A stretch of 14,032 bases of DNA from Actinomycetes bacterium (GCA_021787255.1 JAJYMD010000259.1:1-14032); one strand, 5' to 3'. Shown: positions 7,549 to 14,032, counted from the first letter of the stretch. Numbers and translations are program-made. Notes: generated by a model not told the origin, from the sequence alone.

Positions 7549-9710
7549 GCCGTCGCTCGTTCCGCCACCCTTTCCGGGGTGGACGGGTCTACCTGAGGCC
7601 GGCAGGCCGCAGGCGCGTCCGGGGCGGTGGCGGTCACGCCAGGCAGCGTGCCCACAGGCTCCGGATCCGGGTGCGCCGCAGCGTCAACGTCGCCGCTCTC
7701 GTTCCTTCCCCCGAGGAGGTGCCGTCCCGTCCTCGGGTTCGTATGCGCGTCGTCGCGTCCATCGTCTTCGTGCTGTTCTGCGTGATGGTCCTCAGGCTCT
7801 GGGACCTCCAGGTCATCGACCGCCACCAGTACGCGGTCGCGGTGAACCAGGACTCCCTGCGGACGGTCACGATTCCCGCGCCCCGGGGGCTCATCGTGGA
7901 CCGCCGGGACACGGTGCTCGTCGGGAACAAGGTGGAGAACGAGATCGTGCTGTCGCGTGCCGAAGCGTCCTCGGATCCGTCGATCGTCGGGAAAGTGGCG
8001 GCGCTCTGCGGGATCACGCCAGCAGCGGTGCGAGCCGCGCTCACAGACCCCGAGTACAGCCCGTACGAGCCGGTGCCGGTCGTGCAGAACGCGTCGCCCG
8101 CGGTGGTCCAGTACCTCGCGGCGCACCAGTCGCAGTTCCCCGGCGTCACAGTCGTCCAGGTGACGGTGCGCGACTACCCCCAAGGAGGGACGACGGGTAC
8201 CCAGGTCCTTGGCTACACAGGCCCGATCACAGCGACATATCTGAAGAGTCATCCGAACGACGGCTACACACAGACCTCCCAGATCGGCAAGACCGGCGTC
8301 GAAGCCGAGGAAGAGCAGTACCTGCGCGGCAAGCCGGGGCGGGAGACAATCGAGGTCACGCCCACCGGGACAATCGTCGGGACGGTGCGCAAGACCAGGC
8401 CCGTGCAGGGCGACACGGTGGTGCTGAACTTGACAGCGGCTCTCCAAAGGGACGTGCAGCAGGCGCTCGCAACAGTCATCGCCGCCGACCGGGCGCGGAC
8501 AACATCCGGCGTCCATCCGGCTGCGCCGAACGGCGCGGCCGTCGTGCTCGACGCCCAGACCGGCGCGGTGCTCGCGCTCGCCTCGTACCCCTCCTACAGC
8601 CTCACAGAGTGGGTCGGCGGCATCTCGACTGCCAACTACGACAAGCTCCGCGCGGGGTGCACCGCCGCGACCGGAGGCTGCGCGCTGAACGACTATGCCA
8701 TCCAGGGTCTGGACACCCCGGGCTCGACCTTCAAGCTCGCGACCGCGACCGCCGCCCTCCAGGACGGCCTCATCACGCCGACATCGACCAAGGACGACAC
8801 CGGCGTGTTCACAGTGCGGACACACGGCGACCCGACATGCACGTCTGGGTGCACCTTCCACGACGCCACAGCGTTCGACGCCGGCATCATCACAGTGCGG
8901 CTGGCGATCACCGAGTCGGACGACTTCTTCTTCTACACACTGGGGTTGCAGTTCTGGCTGGGGCGTGCCCGGTACGGCGCCACAGCGATCCAGAAGGTGG
9001 CCCACGCGTACGGTTTCGGCGACCTGACGGGCATCGACCTCCCAGGAGAGGTGCAAGGGCGCGTCGACAGCCAGAGGACTCGTGAGATGCTCCACCGGCT
9101 CACACCGAAGAGCTATCCGAACACGTTCTGGTACCCGGGGACAAACATCGAGCTGGCTTTTGGCCAGGGCGAGACGGTCATCACGCCGATCGAGGAGGCG
9201 CAGGCCTACGCGACGTTCGCCGATCACGGGATCCGTCACCAGCCCGAGGTCGTCGGTGCGATCGTCTCGCCCGACGGGAAGGTGGTGAAGCGGGTCGCCC
9301 CGAAGGTGACGGGCCACGTCTCGCTTTCGCCGACCGACTACCAGGCAATGCTCCAGGGGTTCATCGGCGCGACCCACACACCGAAGGGCACCGCCTACAA
9401 CACCTTCCAGCAGTACTCCCACGTGCCGAGCTCGTACGTGATCGCGGGAAAGACCGGGACCGCCACAATCGCGACAACAAGGGCTGGGGTCGCGCCGAAT
9501 GCCTGGTTCGTCGGCTTCGGTCCGGTGAACGCCCCGACGCAGTACGTCGTGGTGGTCGAAGTCGCCCAGGCCGGCTATGGGGAGGCTGGGGCGGCACCGG
9601 CCGTGGCCAACATCTTCAATTATCTCTACGCGCACCCCCCGTCCCGTTCGCTCGCGCTCCCGACGTCCGCGCACCAGCCGACCGTCGTCGGGAGCGTCTC
9701 GAAGCCGTAG
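7545..9710 (+). CDS. mrdA: Penicillin-binding protein 2, elongation transpeptidase
   Basis: Class B PBP that cross-links peptidoglycan during elongation. The 721-residue product has an Arg-rich cytoplasmic tail (1-67), one membrane helix (about 67-84), the dimerisation/pedestal region (RGLIVDRRD at 114-122; GKTGVEAEEEQYLRG at 248-262) and a transpeptidase domain with the catalytic SxxK motif STFK (Ser394, Lys397), SDD (458-460, equivalent to the SxD of PBP2 proteins) and KTG (636-638). A Cys/His-rich stretch at 427-440 (HGDPTCTSGCTFHD) lies between the first two motifs, where E. coli PBP2 has a zinc site. The start is GTG 7545, overlapping the mreD stop by 4 bp; ATG 7743 would remove the basic tail and is the alternative, though neither has a good Shine-Dalgarno. 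Thr codon ACA is used 27 times in 72, unlike neighbours. No rodA follows. Confidence 0.95.
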   Translation: MSRRSFRHPFRGGRVYLRPAGRRRVRGGGGHARQRAHRLRIRVRRSVNVAALVPSPEEVPSRPRVRMRVVASIVFVLFCVMVLRLWDLQVIDRHQYAVAVNQDSLRTVTIPAPRGLIVDRRDTVLVGNKVENEIVLSRAEASSDPSIVGKVAALCGITPAAVRAALTDPEYSPYEPVPVVQNASPAVVQYLAAHQSQFPGVTVVQVTVRDYPQGGTTGTQVLGYTGPITATYLKSHPNDGYTQTSQIGKTGVEAEEEQYLRGKPGRETIEVTPTGTIVGTVRKTRPVQGDTVVLNLTAALQRDVQQALATVIAADRARTTSGVHPAAPNGAAVVLDAQTGAVLALASYPSYSLTEWVGGISTANYDKLRAGCTAATGGCALNDYAIQGLDTPGSTFKLATATAALQDGLITPTSTKDDTGVFTVRTHGDPTCTSGCTFHDATAFDAGIITVRLAITESDDFFFYTLGLQFWLGRARYGATAIQKVAHAYGFGDLTGIDLPGEVQGRVDSQRTREMLHRLTPKSYPNTFWYPGTNIELAFGQGETVITPIEEAQAYATFADHGIRHQPEVVGAIVSPDGKVVKRVAPKVTGHVSLSPTDYQAMLQGFIGATHTPKGTAYNTFQQYSHVPSSYVIAGKTGTATIATTRAGVAPNAWFVGFGPVNAPTQYVVVVEVAQAGYGEAGAAPAVANIFNYLYAHPPSRSLALPTSAHQPTVVGSVSKP

Positions 9711-9732
9711 CCGCAGAGGCGGTGCGAACTGG

Positions 9733-9759
9733 CGGGGAGCCCGCGAGCGCTCGTCCCCG
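9733..9759 (+). terminator. Dyad after mrdA, possible terminator or operator
   Basis: CGGGGA (9733-9738) pairs with TCCCCG (9754-9759), a 6-bp stem enclosing 15 nt that include the 10-bp palindrome CGAGCGCTCG (9744-9753). No T tract follows. It begins 22 nt after the mrdA stop and abuts the -10 box at 9760. It may end the mre transcript, bind a regulator, or both. Confidence 0.4.
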
Positions 9760-9765
9760 TAGACT
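9760..9765 (+). promoter_or_regulatory. -10 box of a probable leaderless radical SAM gene promoter
   Basis: TAGACT ends 9 nt before the ATG at 9775, the same spacing as the ndk promoter. The bases between (CCTCGGGTC) contain no Shine-Dalgarno. A transcript starting at or within a few bases of the ATG is expected. No clear -35 is visible; the palindrome CGAGCGCTCG occupies the spacer. Confidence 0.5.
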
Positions 9766-9774
9766 CCTCGGGTC

Positions 9775-11718
9775 ATGGAACCGGCGAGGTCGCTGTGGCC
9801 GCAGATCGAGCCGCTGCTCTACGGAGTGCAGAGGCCGGCGCGCTACATCGGCGGCGAGCAGGGGGCGTGTGCTCCCGAGCGCCGAGCGCGCCAGGTGGCC
9901 TGGCTGCTGTGCTACCCGGACACCTACGAGATCGGTCTTCCGAACCAGGGCCTTCAGATCCTGTACGAACTGCTGAACGAGCGGGCCGACGCGCTCGCCG
10001 AGCGGTCGTACGCGCCCTGGATCGACATGGAGTGCGCGATGCGGCGGGCCGGGGTCCCACTGTTCTCCGTGGAGAACCACCTGCCGGCGCGCACGTTCGA
10101 CGTGCTCGCGTTCAACCTCTCGGCCGAGCTCGTCTACACGAACGTGCTGAACATGATCGACCTGGCCGGGCTCGCGGTGCGTTCGTCGCGGCGCGCGCCG
10201 AGCGACCCGATCGTGATCGCGGGCGGGCACTGCGCGTTCAACCCCGAGCCTCTCGCCGACTTCGTCGACGCGTTCGTCATCGGCGACGGCGAGGAGGTGG
10301 TGGGCGAGGTCAACGAGGTCCTCGCAGCGCTCCTGCCGACGTGCACCGGAGCGGCGCGCCAGGAGCTGCTGCGCGAGCTCGCAGGAGTCCGTGGCGTCTA
10401 CGTCCCTTGCCTGTACCGGCCGCGCTACGAGGGGGCCCGGCTGGCTGCGCTGGAGCCGCTCCCCGGCGCACCGGCGATCGTCGAGAAGCGGACGGTCGCG
10501 GACCTCGGGCAGTGGCCGTACCCGCGCCGCCAGCTCGTGCCGCTGACCGAGGTCGTCCACGACAGGTTGAACGTGGAGGTCTTCCGGGGCTGCACGAGGG
10601 GATGCCGGTTCTGCCAGGCCGGCATGATCACCCGACCCGTGCGGGAACGGTCGGCCAGCCAAGTCCGCGAGATGGTCGACGAGGGGCTCGCCCGCACCGG
10701 GTACGAAGAGGTGGCGCTCACGTCGCTCTCGACGGCCGACTATTCGGGGATCGAGCGGCTCGTGCGAGACGTGGTCGGCGACCCTCGCCACGGGGGCCGG
10801 GTCTCGGTCAGCCTCCCGAGCCTCCGGGTGGACGCCTTCACGGTCGGGACGGCGGCGGCGATCCAGCGCGTGCGCCGGACCGGGCTCACGTTCGCGCCCG
10901 AAGGTGGGACCTGGCGCATGCGACGAGTGATCAACAAGCTCGTTTCAGAAGAGGATCTCTACGGCGCGGTCGACGCCGCGTTCAGCCAGGGTTGGCGGAG
11001 GATCAAGCTCTACTTCCTCATCGGGCTGCCCACCGAGCGTGACGAGGACGTCACCGCCATCGCGGACCTCGCTGCGCGCTGCGCGGAGCTCGGCCGCCGC
11101 CACCACCGCTCCGCCACGGTCGTCGCGTCGGTCGGGGGGTTCGTCCCGAAGCCCCACACGCCCTTCCAGTGGGCTCCGCAGGACACCGCCGCCGAGCTGC
11201 ACCGCAAGATCGTGCTGCTGCGAGGAGCCGCCCGGGGTGTCCGCGGTCTCACGGTGCGCTGGCACGATCCCGAGGCGTCGGTGGCCGAGGGCCTCGCGAG
11301 CCGTGGCGACCGCCGCGTGGGGTCCGTGATCGAACGGGTGTGGCGCGCCGGCGGCACGTTCCAGGAGTGGTCGGAGCGGTTCGACCTGCGCCTGTGGGAG
11401 GCGGCGCTGGCCGCAGAGGGTCTTTCCTTCGACGAGATGGTCCACCGGGCCCGCGGTCGTGAGGAGCGCCTCGCCTGGGACCACGTCTCCGCAGGGCTCC
11501 ACACGGACTTCCTGTGGGAGGACTGGCAGGCGGCGCTGTCCGGCGCCGCCGTGGAGGACTGCCGCTGGACGCCGTGCTACGACTGCGGGGCCTGCACCGG
11601 CTTCGGGCTGGAGCACGTCGTGGCGTCGTCCGTGCCGCCTGCAGGGGGCAGCCAGGGGACCTGGCAGGACCTCGACCAGGGCGGGCGCATTCCCGTGCGG
11701 TTCGTGAGCAGGCGCTGA
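9775..11718 (+). CDS. B12-binding-type radical SAM protein, TIGR03960 family
   Basis: Family member of unknown reaction. The 647-residue product has an N-terminal B12-binding-like Rossmann region (about 40-190, with WLLCYPDTYEIGLPNQGLQIL and IAGGHCAFNPEPL), then a radical SAM core whose CxxxCxxC motif FRGCTRGCRFCQAGM places the 4Fe-4S ligands at Cys273, Cys277 and Cys280. A C-terminal cluster WTPCYDCGACTGFG supplies Cys601, Cys604 and Cys607, with Cys596 nearby, possibly an auxiliary Fe-S or metal site. The ATG at 9775 lies 9 nt after a TAGACT box and appears leaderless. NCBI families describe TIGR03960 as occurring next to, or fused with, TIGR03936, as here. The stop codon is created by the second copy of an 11-bp tandem duplication. 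The rne gene downstream hints at an RNA- or ribosome-linked role, but that is inference. Confidence 0.88.
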   Translation: MEPARSLWPQIEPLLYGVQRPARYIGGEQGACAPERRARQVAWLLCYPDTYEIGLPNQGLQILYELLNERADALAERSYAPWIDMECAMRRAGVPLFSVENHLPARTFDVLAFNLSAELVYTNVLNMIDLAGLAVRSSRRAPSDPIVIAGGHCAFNPEPLADFVDAFVIGDGEEVVGEVNEVLAALLPTCTGAARQELLRELAGVRGVYVPCLYRPRYEGARLAALEPLPGAPAIVEKRTVADLGQWPYPRRQLVPLTEVVHDRLNVEVFRGCTRGCRFCQAGMITRPVRERSASQVREMVDEGLARTGYEEVALTSLSTADYSGIERLVRDVVGDPRHGGRVSVSLPSLRVDAFTVGTAAAIQRVRRTGLTFAPEGGTWRMRRVINKLVSEEDLYGAVDAAFSQGWRRIKLYFLIGLPTERDEDVTAIADLAARCAELGRRHHRSATVVASVGGFVPKPHTPFQWAPQDTAAELHRKIVLLRGAARGVRGLTVRWHDPEASVAEGLASRGDRRVGSVIERVWRAGGTFQEWSERFDLRLWEAALAAEGLSFDEMVHRARGREERLAWDHVSAGLHTDFLWEDWQAALSGAAVEDCRWTPCYDCGACTGFGLEHVVASSVPPAGGSQGTWQDLDQGGRIPVRFVSRR

Positions 11719-11726
11719 GCAGGCGC
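11705..11726 (+). repeat. Perfect 11-bp tandem duplication across the radical SAM stop codon
   Basis: TGAGCAGGCGC occurs at 11705-11715 and directly again at 11716-11726. In the first copy TGA is out of frame; in the second it is in frame and ends the radical SAM gene. Eleven is not a multiple of three. With one copy removed, the reading frame would pass through GGA GGC into the GTG of the DUF2344 gene at 11733 without a stop. Confidence 0.9.
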
Positions 11727-11732
11727 GGAGGC

Positions 11733-12602
11733 GTGGAAGGCCACGCGGCGGGCTTGCCGACGCGACTACGGGTGCGCTACTCGAAGACCGGCAAGATCCG
11801 CTTCACCAGCCATCGTGACGTGGTGCGGATCTGGGAGCGGGCCCTGCGGCGCAGCGGCCTTCCGGTCGCGTGGTCGGGCGGGTACTCGCCTCGGCCGCTC
11901 CTCAGCTTCGGCCACGCGCTGCCGACCGGGGCCGAGTCGCTGAGATCGTACCTCGACGTGTCCTTGGCGCCTGGCGGCGCGCTGGCCGGCGCTCCCGAGG
12001 ACCCCGAGCACCTTGGGCACCTCGAGGACCCCGAGCACCTTGCCGAGGACCGGGGTGCGGCCGACGGCCCCGCCGGCTGCCAGGCGCTCGCGCGACGGCT
12101 CTCCGGTCTGCTCCCCGAAGGCTTGGACGTCCAGGCGATCGCGCCCCTTGCACATGGGTCGGGCTCGCTCCAGCAGGAGGTATCATCGTGCAGCTGGAAG
12201 CTGGAGGTGCTCGGTTTGGCAGCAGAGGAGCTGGAGTCGCGGGTCGAGCGGCTGCTCGCTGCACCGGTTGTCCTCGTCGAGCGGGAGCGCAAGGGGCGGT
12301 GCGCCCCCGACGACCTGCGCCCCGCGCTGTTGGCCCTGACGGTCGTCGCCGACGCTGACCACACATGTGGCGAGCCGGCGACGCACGGCGAGCGTGCCTG
12401 GCTCGAGGCGGAGCTCGCGACCCGGCCGCGTGGCGTGCGACCACGGGAGCTGCTCGAAGCGCTGGGTCTCGACGCCAGGCTTTCACGAGCCTGCCGGCTG
12501 CATCAATGGATCGAGCGCGACGGCACCCGACGCGAGCCCCTGGTCGTCTCGGGCCGCGCGGCCGGCGCCGTCGCCGCGCGCGCCGGAAGGCGGGTGCCAT
12601 GA
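11733..12602 (+). CDS. Radical SAM-linked protein, TIGR03936 / DUF2344
   Basis: Partner of the preceding radical SAM protein; function unknown. The 289-residue product opens with the family signature RLRVRYSKTGKIRFTSHRDVVRIWERALRRSGLPVAWSGGYSPRP, seen here in parts at about 11-54, followed by LSFGHALPTGAES. An acidic linker at 89-106 contains a 9-residue near-repeat (EDPEHLGHL, EDPEHLAED). The C-terminal part is Arg/Ala-rich and ends near LVVSGRAAGAV. GTG 11733 is the first start in frame after the upstream stop (14-nt gap). GGAGG lies only 1 nt before it, too close for a normal Shine-Dalgarno, so reinitiation or TTG 11754 are alternatives. In other bacteria this domain is encoded beside, or fused to, the radical SAM protein. 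The downstream rne begins 24 nt after its stop. Confidence 0.85.
   Translation: MEGHAAGLPTRLRVRYSKTGKIRFTSHRDVVRIWERALRRSGLPVAWSGGYSPRPLLSFGHALPTGAESLRSYLDVSLAPGGALAGAPEDPEHLGHLEDPEHLAEDRGAADGPAGCQALARRLSGLLPEGLDVQAIAPLAHGSGSLQQEVSSCSWKLEVLGLAAEELESRVERLLAAPVVLVERERKGRCAPDDLRPALLALTVVADADHTCGEPATHGERAWLEAELATRPRGVRPRELLEALGLDARLSRACRLHQWIERDGTRREPLVVSGRAAGAVAARAGRRVP
11996..12042 (+). repeat. In-frame 27-bp repeat in the DUF2344 gene linker
   Basis: A 20-bp identical segment (starting CGAGGACCCCGAG) lies at 11996-12015 and 12023-12042, a period of 27 bp or nine codons. A further 8-bp fragment, CGAGGACC, follows at 12044-12051. It encodes EDPEHL twice at residues 89-94 and 98-103, inside an apparent linker. 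Confidence 0.85.
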
Positions 12603-12609
12603 GACGTCG

Positions 12610-12626
12610 AAGGAGGGATCTCCCTC
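12610..12626 (+). promoter_or_regulatory. rne Shine-Dalgarno sequestered in a hairpin
   Basis: AAGGAGG (12610-12616) is a near-perfect Shine-Dalgarno 10 nt before the rne ATG. GAGGG (12613-12617) pairs with CCCTC (12622-12626) through loop ATCT, burying most of the site right up to the start codon. The upstream stop codon ends at 12602, close enough that a terminating ribosome could open the stem. Confidence 0.6.
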
Positions 12627-14032
12627 ATGGAGGAGTTGGAGAACGGGCGGGCCGCGACCGGCCCCCCGGTGGCGGGCGAGCGGGTGCCGGCGCCAGATGT
12701 GGCGCGGGCGACGCCGCCGCGCGTGGAAGGTGACCGAGCTGCTGAGTCGCCCGAGGTAGGGCCGGGGCAGGAGGCGCCCGAGACCGCTGCTGCGCCGCGG
12801 CCGCGGATCGGCGACACGAGACCTGCGCCCCCGCTGCGCCCGCTCGTCGCCCGGCCGGTTGCGCCGGTGGCGCCCGCTCGGCCCTCGCGCGCACAGGTCG
12901 GCGCGCGGGCAGAGACCGGTGCGATCGACGAGCAGCAGACCGGGGCGGGCGGCGCCGCTGCGGAGCCGTCGAGACGTCGGCGGCGACGCAGCGGCAGGGA
13001 GCGCAAGGGACGGTCCACGGGCCGCTACCTCATCTGCGTCCACGTCCAGCCGGGGCTTTCCCAGATCGCAGTCCTCGAGGGCCGTTCGCTCGTCCAGCAC
13101 TTCGCGTCGCACGCCCAGGACGAGACGACCCAGATCGACGGGAACATCTACGTCGGTCGCGTCCAGAACGTCCTGCCAGGCATGGAGGCGGCGTTCGTCG
13201 ACATCGGCATTCCGAAGAACGCGGTCCTCTACCGAGGAGACGTGCGCTACGACACCGACGACGTCGACGCCGGCGCGCGTGGTCCCGAGCCGCGCATCGA
13301 AGACGTGCTTCGCCCAGGCCAGCTGATCGTCTGCCAGGTCACGAAGAACCCCATCGGCGCGAAGGGAGCCCGCCTCACCCAGGAGGTCTCGCTGCCGGGG
13401 CGCTTCGCGGTGTTCGTCCCGAACAGCGACGCCGTCGGCATCTCCAAGCGCCTCAGCGACAACGAGCGGCGCCGGCTGCGCAGGATCGTCGACGCCGTGC
13501 GTCCTTCCGGTCACGGCTTGATCGTTCGGACGGCCGCAGAGGGCGCGACAGAAGAGGAGCTCCGCCGTGACGTGGAAGGACTGCTCCAGCAGTGGGCGGC
13601 GATCGAACGCGCGGCCGCGCGCATGAGGGGACCGGGCCTCCTCTACCGGGAGCCGGAGGCGGCAGTACGGATCCTGCGCGAGGAGCTCAACAGCGAGTAT
13701 CGCGCGGTGATCGTGGATGACCCGGCCCTCTACGACCAGGTGCGCGACTACGTCGAGACGGTGAGCCCCGACCTCGCCGACCGGGTCGAGCTGTACGACG
13801 CCGAGGCCGAGGGTCAGCCGCTCTTCGACCGTTACCACGTGCACGAACAACTGCACAAGGCGCTGGACCGCAAGGTGTGGCTACCCTCGGGAGGATCGCT
13901 CATCATCGAGCGCACCGAGGCGCTGACCGTGATCGACGTCAACACCGGGAAGAACGTCGGCAAGAGCAACCTGGAAGAGACCGTCTTTCGCAACAACCTG
14001 GAAGCTGCCGAGGAGGTGGCGCGCCAGCTCCG
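12627..14032 (+). CDS. rne: Ribonuclease E/G, N-terminal part, cut by the window end
   Basis: Endoribonuclease of the RNase E/G family, which cleaves AU-rich single-stranded RNA in mRNA decay and rRNA processing. 468 codons are visible with no stop. Residues 1-132 are a Pro/Ala/Arg-rich, probably disordered extension ending in a six-Arg run (116-121). The conserved core starts at about 133 (RYLICVHVQPG) with the S1 domain (GNIYVGRVQNVLPGMEAAFVDIG from 172). The RNase H-like/DNase I-like catalytic region then follows, with IERTEALTVIDVNTGKNVG, whose Asp437 matches the first metal-binding Asp of E. coli RNase E (Asp303). The second catalytic Asp and the Zn-link lie beyond the window. The ATG at 12627 is chosen for its strong Shine-Dalgarno. 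It probably shares a transcript with the DUF2344 gene. Whether it is an E- or G-type protein depends on the missing C terminus. Confidence 0.95.
   Translation, partial: MEELENGRAATGPPVAGERVPAPDVARATPPRVEGDRAAESPEVGPGQEAPETAAAPRPRIGDTRPAPPLRPLVARPVAPVAPARPSRAQVGARAETGAIDEQQTGAGGAAAEPSRRRRRRSGRERKGRSTGRYLICVHVQPGLSQIAVLEGRSLVQHFASHAQDETTQIDGNIYVGRVQNVLPGMEAAFVDIGIPKNAVLYRGDVRYDTDDVDAGARGPEPRIEDVLRPGQLIVCQVTKNPIGAKGARLTQEVSLPGRFAVFVPNSDAVGISKRLSDNERRRLRRIVDAVRPSGHGLIVRTAAEGATEEELRRDVEGLLQQWAAIERAAARMRGPGLLYREPEAAVRILREELNSEYRAVIVDDPALYDQVRDYVETVSPDLADRVELYDAEAEGQPLFDRYHVHEQLHKALDRKVWLPSGGSLIIERTEALTVIDVNTGKNVGKSNLEETVFRNNLEAAEEVARQL

Noticed and set aside
6297..9776. A 1159-codon open frame on the minus strand opposite mreC, mreD and mrdA
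   Set aside because: It is Arg/His/Asp-rich with no recognisable domain and lies opposite well-supported genes. Long antisense frames are expected from high third-position GC.
11514..11732. Upstream extension of the DUF2344 frame into the radical SAM gene
   Set aside because: It overlaps the conserved Cys-rich end of the radical SAM protein and has no family similarity.
12483..13856. A 457-codon minus-strand frame opposite rne
   Set aside because: Antisense shadow of the strongly conserved RNase E/G core, with no recognisable motif of its own.
1..14032. CRISPR arrays, tRNA or rRNA genes, insertion sequences, prophage or toxin-antitoxin genes
   Set aside because: None was recognised by reading both strands. 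All long stretches are explained by the listed plus-strand genes.

Overview
The window is a compact, very GC-rich stretch of bacterial chromosome, almost all coding, with every gene on the + strand. Gene content and order (tig-clpP-clpX-folC-ndk-mreB-mreC-mreD-mrdA-radical SAM-DUF2344-rne) match a block I recall from Actinomycetota such as Streptomyces. Frequent GTG starts, a ClpP2-type protease, an actinobacterial type ClpX, and apparently leaderless genes with a TAnnnT box just before the start codon also point there. A deep-branching class such as Acidimicrobiia is my best guess, but that is inference. No tRNA, rRNA, CRISPR, phage or insertion-sequence gene is visible.

Layout. (1) Positions 2-3084 are a proteostasis block: the C-terminal two thirds of trigger factor, ClpP overlapping its stop codon, a 150-bp gap, then ClpX. 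Trigger factor assists nascent chains; ClpX unfolds proteins and feeds them to ClpP. (2) 3102-4945 is metabolic: folylpolyglutamate/dihydrofolate synthase (FolC), then nucleoside diphosphate kinase (Ndk) behind its own probable leaderless promoter. (3) 4946-5114 is a non-coding control region with four 14-bp tandem repeats, a GC-rich hairpin and a good sigma70-type promoter. (4) 5115-9710 is a cell-elongation operon: MreB, MreC, MreD and the transpeptidase PBP2. The usual partner RodA, expected after PBP2, is absent. (5) 9775-14032 carries a B12-binding radical SAM protein of unknown function (TIGR03960 type), its partner TIGR03936/DUF2344 protein, and the N-terminal part of RNase E/G, cut by the window end.

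Most of the window is ordinary housekeeping. The points most worth a second look are these. A perfect 11-bp tandem duplication creates the stop between the radical SAM and DUF2344 genes; without it they would be one continuous frame. Thr ACA codons are strongly concentrated in mrdA (27 of 72 by hand count, against almost none in neighbours). A hairpin masks the Shine-Dalgarno of rne just downstream of the preceding stop codon. A 14-bp repeat array sits against the mreB promoter. Two leaderless-type promoters have the same geometry, each just downstream of a dyad. Nothing here amounts to a clearly new multi-gene system; the radical SAM/DUF2344 pair next to rne is the least understood biology present.
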